From: JAWXBR01 sp034440235
GTDB lineage: Bacteria > Bacteroidota > Ignavibacteria > Kapaibacteriales > Kapaibacteriaceae
Length of the DNA: 18,698 nucleotides
Direction: 5' to 3'
NCBI GenBank assembly: GCA_034440235.1
Contig: JAWXBR010000065.1
Span: 1-18,698 of the forward strand
Positions 15,399-18,698 of this stretch are shown here, in pieces. Each line of letters opens with the position of its first letter. Position 1 is the first letter of the stretch. Position numbers and translations under genes: made by a program. Under the pieces are notes generated by a model. The model ran no database searches, was not told the DNA's origin, and saw only the letters and a list, made by a program, of their open reading frames with translations.

Positions 15399-17875
15399 TT
15401 CGCACCTGGTTGCAGGGTACAGTTGGCCTAATCGTAACCCTTGCAGTACTCATTGTTTGTTTTGCTGTCTTCGCAGTACGCATTGCTACGCGCAGTCACC
15501 CTGTGCCATACACAGAGAACAGCGTTGGCGTTAAAGACACGGCACGTGTCTATCGCAATTCGTTTGGCATTCCGCACATCGTCGCTTCTTCTGAAGACGA
15601 TTTGTTTTTTGCACAAGGTTTTGCGCACGCTCAAGACAGACTGTGGCAGATGGATATGTGGCGTCGTGCCGGACGTGGCACGCTTGCAGAAGTGCTTGGT
15701 AGAGACCTTGTCGATACAGACCTGTATATGCGTGCCGTAGACATACCAGCAATTGCGCGAATGCAGTTGACGTCTATGCAACCAACATCGAAGCGTATTC
15801 TCAAATCTTACGCCGCAGGCGTGAATGCATTTATCGATGCAAAGGCAAACAATCTTCCATTCGAGTTCGACGCTTTAGACTACGTACCGAGTCGATGGAC
15901 TGAAGAAGACTGCCTTATTATTGGACGTGTCTTTGCGTTTGAGTTAAGCGTTGGTTTTATAAGCGATCTTACATTCTCGCAGATAGCAGCACAACGCGGA
16001 CAGACTTCGGCGCGAACCTATATTCCGACCCCTGCGTCAGCCCCTTACGTGCTCGATACATCGTCTACACGCGTTACACCCGAAAGTACCACTGTCGATT
16101 CGACGACCGCTGCCATCGATGCATCTCTTCTGCACAATCTTACGAAGGGCTTGTCTGCGGCCCGCACACGGCTTGGTATGGAAGCCAATGGCATTGGAAG
16201 TAATTGCTGGGCTGTTCGTACGGGGCTGAAAGGGGCTATTGTTGCGAACGATCCGCACCTAGGTGTGTCGATGCCGCCAAAGTGGTATCAGGTTCATCTC
16301 ACTGCACCTGGATTGAATGTCCTTGGAATGAGCATCCCTGGAATGCCGCTTGTGTTTTCTGGACGCAATGATTTCCTCGCATGGGGATTTACAAACGTGA
16401 TGGCCGATGACGTCGATTACGTACTTGAGCGTGTCGATAGCTCGAACGCGAACTACTACATCGGAGCCGAAGGGAAACGAACGCGTTTTACGTATAGGCG
16501 CGACACGATTGTGATTAAGGATGCTCAGGACTCGCTGATCGACCTACGGTTTACAAATCATGGCTGTGTGATTTCCGATGTGCATCTGCTTCGCAATCCC
16601 TCTGCGATGTTTGGCATTGTACGTCAACGCGCGTCCTCGTTGCTCTCACAGAATTGTCTTACGTTTCAGTGGACTGCTCGGTATACATCGGACGAAATAC
16701 TTGCACTGTATAAATTAAACATTGCCAATACATTCACACAGGCAGTCGATGCTCTTGGCACGTGGTATGCTCCGGCTTTGAATGTTAGCATAGGCACAAA
16801 GGATGGCAAGATTGGTACAGTCCTAGCTGGTGTTATCCCAAACCGCGGTTCGGCAGATCCACATTTCTTTATTACCGGTTGGGAGTCGACTACCGACTGG
16901 AAGGGTGTTACAAATCTTCGGACGCTCGGAACACTTGTTAATCCGGCACGAGGTTTTGTTGCAAGCGCAAATAACAGAACAAGTGCATCTAACACTCCAT
17001 TCATTACTTCGCTCTACCATTCTCCGTCGCGCATAAAACGTATTCAGGATCAGCTTCGCATCTATCACGACTACTCTGTTCGCGACGCTCAGGTCATGCA
17101 GCAGGATGTGACGTCACCCTACGCCCAGGAATTCCTTGACAAGACCCTTGCGGTGCTTCAGCGTGGTGAATCACGATTTGGTTCGCAGGAACGCGAGGCT
17201 CTCGCCCTGCTACGACGATGGGATGGCACACAGTCACCCGTCGAACCTGCAGCAAGTGTATTTGCTGCGTTTTTTCAGCGCATGGTTTGGAATACGTTTG
17301 AAGACGAACTCGGAGAACAACTTTTTTACGAGTACATGTACGTCTCGAGCATACCGACACAACGATTGATGGACTTGCTAGACGAACCGCAGCATCCACT
17401 GTTCGATGATGCTCGCACACTACTTCGCGAGGACATGGCATGGATAGCCATTCGCAGTTTTGTCGAAGCTGTGCGTGAACTGCGCACGACTTTTCAGAGC
17501 GATCAATCGTCCAACTGGCGCTACGGCACTATTCATACAATTACGCTCTCGCATCAACTCGGAATGTATCCGCTTATGCGCCCGGTGATGAATCAGGGTC
17601 CGTTTGAAATTGGCGGTAGTGGCACAACCATCAACAACACCGAATGGCGAATGTATAAGCCCTATGCTGTAAGCGTTGCAGCCGCAATGCGCGTAATTAG
17701 CGATGTCCGCGACACCGTACAATACAGCGTTGTGCCGGGCGGCGTATCGGGTCAGCCGCTCGATGCCCACTACGCCGACCAAGTGCAGCTCTGGCTTAAA
17801 GGTGGTTATGTGCGCCTGCCCTGTTCGGCTGTTCCGGACGTTTCTTTCAGGCTTTATGAGGTTCTCGTACCATAG
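15395..17875 (+). CDS. Penicillin acylase-family Ntn hydrolase (S45), membrane-anchored
   Basis: An 826-residue precursor of an amide hydrolase. Residues 8-29 are strongly hydrophobic and form a signal or signal-anchor, placing the enzyme in the periplasm. The alpha-chain region has the conserved GIPHIVASSEDDLFFAQGF (58-76) followed by AHAQDRLWQMDMWRR and GRGTLAEVLG. Autocatalytic cleavage is expected at Gly268|Ser269 in NGIGSNCWAV, making Ser269 the N-terminal nucleophile of the beta chain (family knowledge). ANDPHLG (284-290) is the next conserved block, and FVASANNRTS downstream matches the oxyanion-hole Asn region. The C-terminal half includes a typical GGSGTTINN stretch. Substrates of the family include penicillin G, N-acyl-homoserine lactones and other N-acyl amides; none can be chosen here. 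It overlaps the SDR gene by four bases (ATGA). Confidence 0.93.
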   Translation: MIRTWLQGTVGLIVTLAVLIVCFAVFAVRIATRSHPVPYTENSVGVKDTARVYRNSFGIPHIVASSEDDLFFAQGFAHAQDRLWQMDMWRRAGRGTLAEVLGRDLVDTDLYMRAVDIPAIARMQLTSMQPTSKRILKSYAAGVNAFIDAKANNLPFEFDALDYVPSRWTEEDCLIIGRVFAFELSVGFISDLTFSQIAAQRGQTSARTYIPTPASAPYVLDTSSTRVTPESTTVDSTTAAIDASLLHNLTKGLSAARTRLGMEANGIGSNCWAVRTGLKGAIVANDPHLGVSMPPKWYQVHLTAPGLNVLGMSIPGMPLVFSGRNDFLAWGFTNVMADDVDYVLERVDSSNANYYIGAEGKRTRFTYRRDTIVIKDAQDSLIDLRFTNHGCVISDVHLLRNPSAMFGIVRQRASSLLSQNCLTFQWTARYTSDEILALYKLNIANTFTQAVDALGTWYAPALNVSIGTKDGKIGTVLAGVIPNRGSADPHFFITGWESTTDWKGVTNLRTLGTLVNPARGFVASANNRTSASNTPFITSLYHSPSRIKRIQDQLRIYHDYSVRDAQVMQQDVTSPYAQEFLDKTLAVLQRGESRFGSQEREALALLRRWDGTQSPVEPAASVFAAFFQRMVWNTFEDELGEQLFYEYMYVSSIPTQRLMDLLDEPQHPLFDDARTLLREDMAWIAIRSFVEAVRELRTTFQSDQSSNWRYGTIHTITLSHQLGMYPLMRPVMNQGPFEIGGSGTTINNTEWRMYKPYAVSVAAAMRVISDVRDTVQYSVVPGGVSGQPLDAHYADQVQLWLKGGYVRLPCSAVPDVSFRLYEVLVP

Positions 17876-17927
17876 TCGTTTGCTAGAATGGCACCAGGGA
17901 AATTTCTACGTAATAATCTGGTTGTGG

Positions 17928-18305
17928 TCAATGGATTTTTAAGAGGTTAACCGTCCCCGCATTGCGATCATCGCGAACCAGTAGATAGTATCCACCCCTA
18001 GGCCATGAATTAGTATTGACGGTGATTGTCTGCTGGGCATCTACATAGCGGATTTGCGGTAATAGATTTGACCACACGTTTCCCAACAGGTCAACGATTT
18101 GTAAGGTGCGAATACCACCCACTGCGCGGTTAGCATTTGAAATACCTACCCTAACCTCTCCACCCTGTATGCGTGGTTCTGCACTGATGACAAAGACCTC
18201 TACTTCCGTTACTTCAAGACCATCAACTCGAGTCGTCACTGCCTCCTTGAACAAGCCCTGTTCCGTGCAATAGAAGACGGGACCGGAGCTTGGGTTCTTA
18301 AACAT
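17928..18305 (-). pseudogene. 3' remnant of a T9SS-cargo gene, 5' end lost next to an IS256-type element
   Basis: The frame encodes 125 residues from an ATG at 18305. The end is a type A sorting domain: VFVISAEPRI, then LQIVDLLGNVWSNL, then WPRGGYYLLVRDDRN and LLKIH. The part before it (SSGPVFYCTEQGLFKEA) looks like a beta-propeller blade edge, as in larger secreted proteins. There is no signal peptide and no ribosome binding site at 18305, so this is the tail of a bigger gene, not an intact one. Upstream lies the end of a transposase gene in the same frame, separated by a TAG at 18357-18359. Insertion of the element probably removed the 5' part. It converges with the acylase gene, leaving 52 bases between stops without an obvious hairpin. 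Confidence 0.72.
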
Positions 18306-18698
18306 GGATATGACAGAATTTATGCCAGAGAGCGGATAATATACATTCCACGTCGGCTATGTCCGTTTTCTAGTTGAAATTTTCTTTGGCTTTCGCGTAG
18401 ATGGTTGATCGAGTGACCGTTTGTCGAGTTCTTTCTGAACGGCACGCTGCAACATAGGCAGACGTTTGAAATTGTGCACCTTATTCCACGCATGCTCCAT
18501 TTCCATCAGCGCAAGTGCAGTCCATCGCAAACGTTGATCGGTCGTAGTCCAACGCGTGATATGCCGCGTGAATCGTGCCACGCCACTGTTCACACTTTCA
18601 ATGATATTCGTCGTACGAAAACTGCGACCGAGAAGCTTGTGCAGACCGAGTCGCGCCATCGTCAGCATGTCATCGATTCCTTCATTGAAGGATCGTGC
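18306..18698 (-). mobile_element. IS256-family insertion sequence, one end only
   Basis: The window contains the 3' part of an IS256-type transposase gene and the sequence after its stop. The element end must lie between the stop (18357) and the T9SS remnant, probably near 18300-18340. That stretch (GACAGAATTTATGCCAGAG and flanks) has the look of an IS256-family terminal repeat, but the other end is outside the window, so the inverted repeat and target duplication cannot be shown. The left boundary is approximate. Confidence 0.6.
18357..18698 (-). CDS. IS256-family (mutator-type) transposase, C-terminal part
   Basis: The minus-strand frame is open from the window edge at 18698 to a TAG at 18357-18359, giving 113 residues. 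An internal ATG at 18668 is not the real start, since the frame continues upstream as ARSFNEGIDD. The sequence has the C-terminal IS256 hallmark GRSFRTTNIIESVNS followed by RFTRHITRWTTTDQRLRW and a helical HAWNKVHNFKRL. The Glu in NIIES aligns with the catalytic third residue of the DDE triad (family knowledge). The tail is very basic (RKPKKISTRKRT). The first two Asp residues would be outside the window, so whether it is intact is unknown. Confidence 0.9.
   Translation of the reverse strand, partial: ARSFNEGIDDMLTMARLGLHKLLGRSFRTTNIIESVNSGVARFTRHITRWTTTDQRLRWTALALMEMEHAWNKVHNFKRLPMLQRAVQKELDKRSLDQPSTRKPKKISTRKRT

Larger units (their letters stand above)
1275..16237. repeat. Interspersed octamer AGCCCCTT / AAGGGGCT, 13 copies
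   Basis: By eye the octamer occurs as AGCCCCTT at 1275, 4283, 8144, 11166, 13409, 14335 and 16039, and as its complement AAGGGGCT at 2075, 4385, 5763, 11065, 13975 and 16230 (start positions). Chance expectation for a given octamer on both strands of 18.7 kb is about 0.57. Twelve copies are inside genes, in all three frames, encoding QPL, EPL, APS, APY, KGL, KGA and QGA. One lies in the terminator at 14335. Of 19 AGCCCC hexamers seen, 13 continue with TT. Flanking bases vary, so the core is eight bases. The function is unknown. Confidence 0.8.

Overview
The window looks like chromosomal DNA of a member of the Fibrobacteres-Chlorobi-Bacteroidetes group, most likely near Ignavibacteria/Candidatus Kapabacteria. 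This is inferred from two very large secreted Ig-like/ASH-domain proteins and a truncated third, all ending in type IX secretion (T9SS)-like sorting domains, from a Bacteroidota-like TAnnTTTG promoter, from many starts with a weak or absent Shine-Dalgarno, and from a base composition near 50% GC. No rRNA, tRNA or CRISPR was seen. The taxonomic call is an inference, not a search result.

Layout, left to right. Positions 2-220 (minus) hold the start of a small exported, possibly lipid-anchored protein that runs off the edge. A 276-bp lower-GC divergent gap follows. Then comes a plus-strand series: a MeaB/ArgK-type GTPase (497-1417), an M24 Xaa-Pro peptidase (1487-2692), a TPR-rich exported protein coupled to it by an ATGA overlap (2689-4488), and an M3 oligoendopeptidase F-like metallopeptidase (4508-6214). 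A strong 20-bp hairpin (6291-6350) closes this block. Two giant secreted proteins fill the centre (6391-10413 and 10447-14316), ending in a second hairpin. A probable promoter at 14381 starts a two-gene unit: an extended SDR (14412-15398) and a membrane-anchored penicillin-acylase-family Ntn hydrolase (15395-17875), also joined by an ATGA overlap. On the minus strand at the right edge an IS256-family transposase (18357-18698, cut by the window) abuts the 3' remnant of another T9SS-cargo gene (17928-18305), apparently broken by the insertion.

How the genes may work together: the M24 peptidase and PepF-like enzyme can finish peptide breakdown in the cytoplasm, including proline-containing peptides. 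The TPR protein is probably a periplasmic scaffold. The giant proteins should cross the inner membrane by Sec and the outer membrane by T9SS and sit on the surface or be released. The acylase is placed for periplasmic amide hydrolysis.

The most unusual signal is not a gene. The octamer AGCCCCTT (or AAGGGGCT) occurs 13 times in 18.7 kb, against about 0.6 expected by chance. It appears on both strands, in all three reading frames and encodes different peptides, so it looks like a DNA-level interspersed motif.
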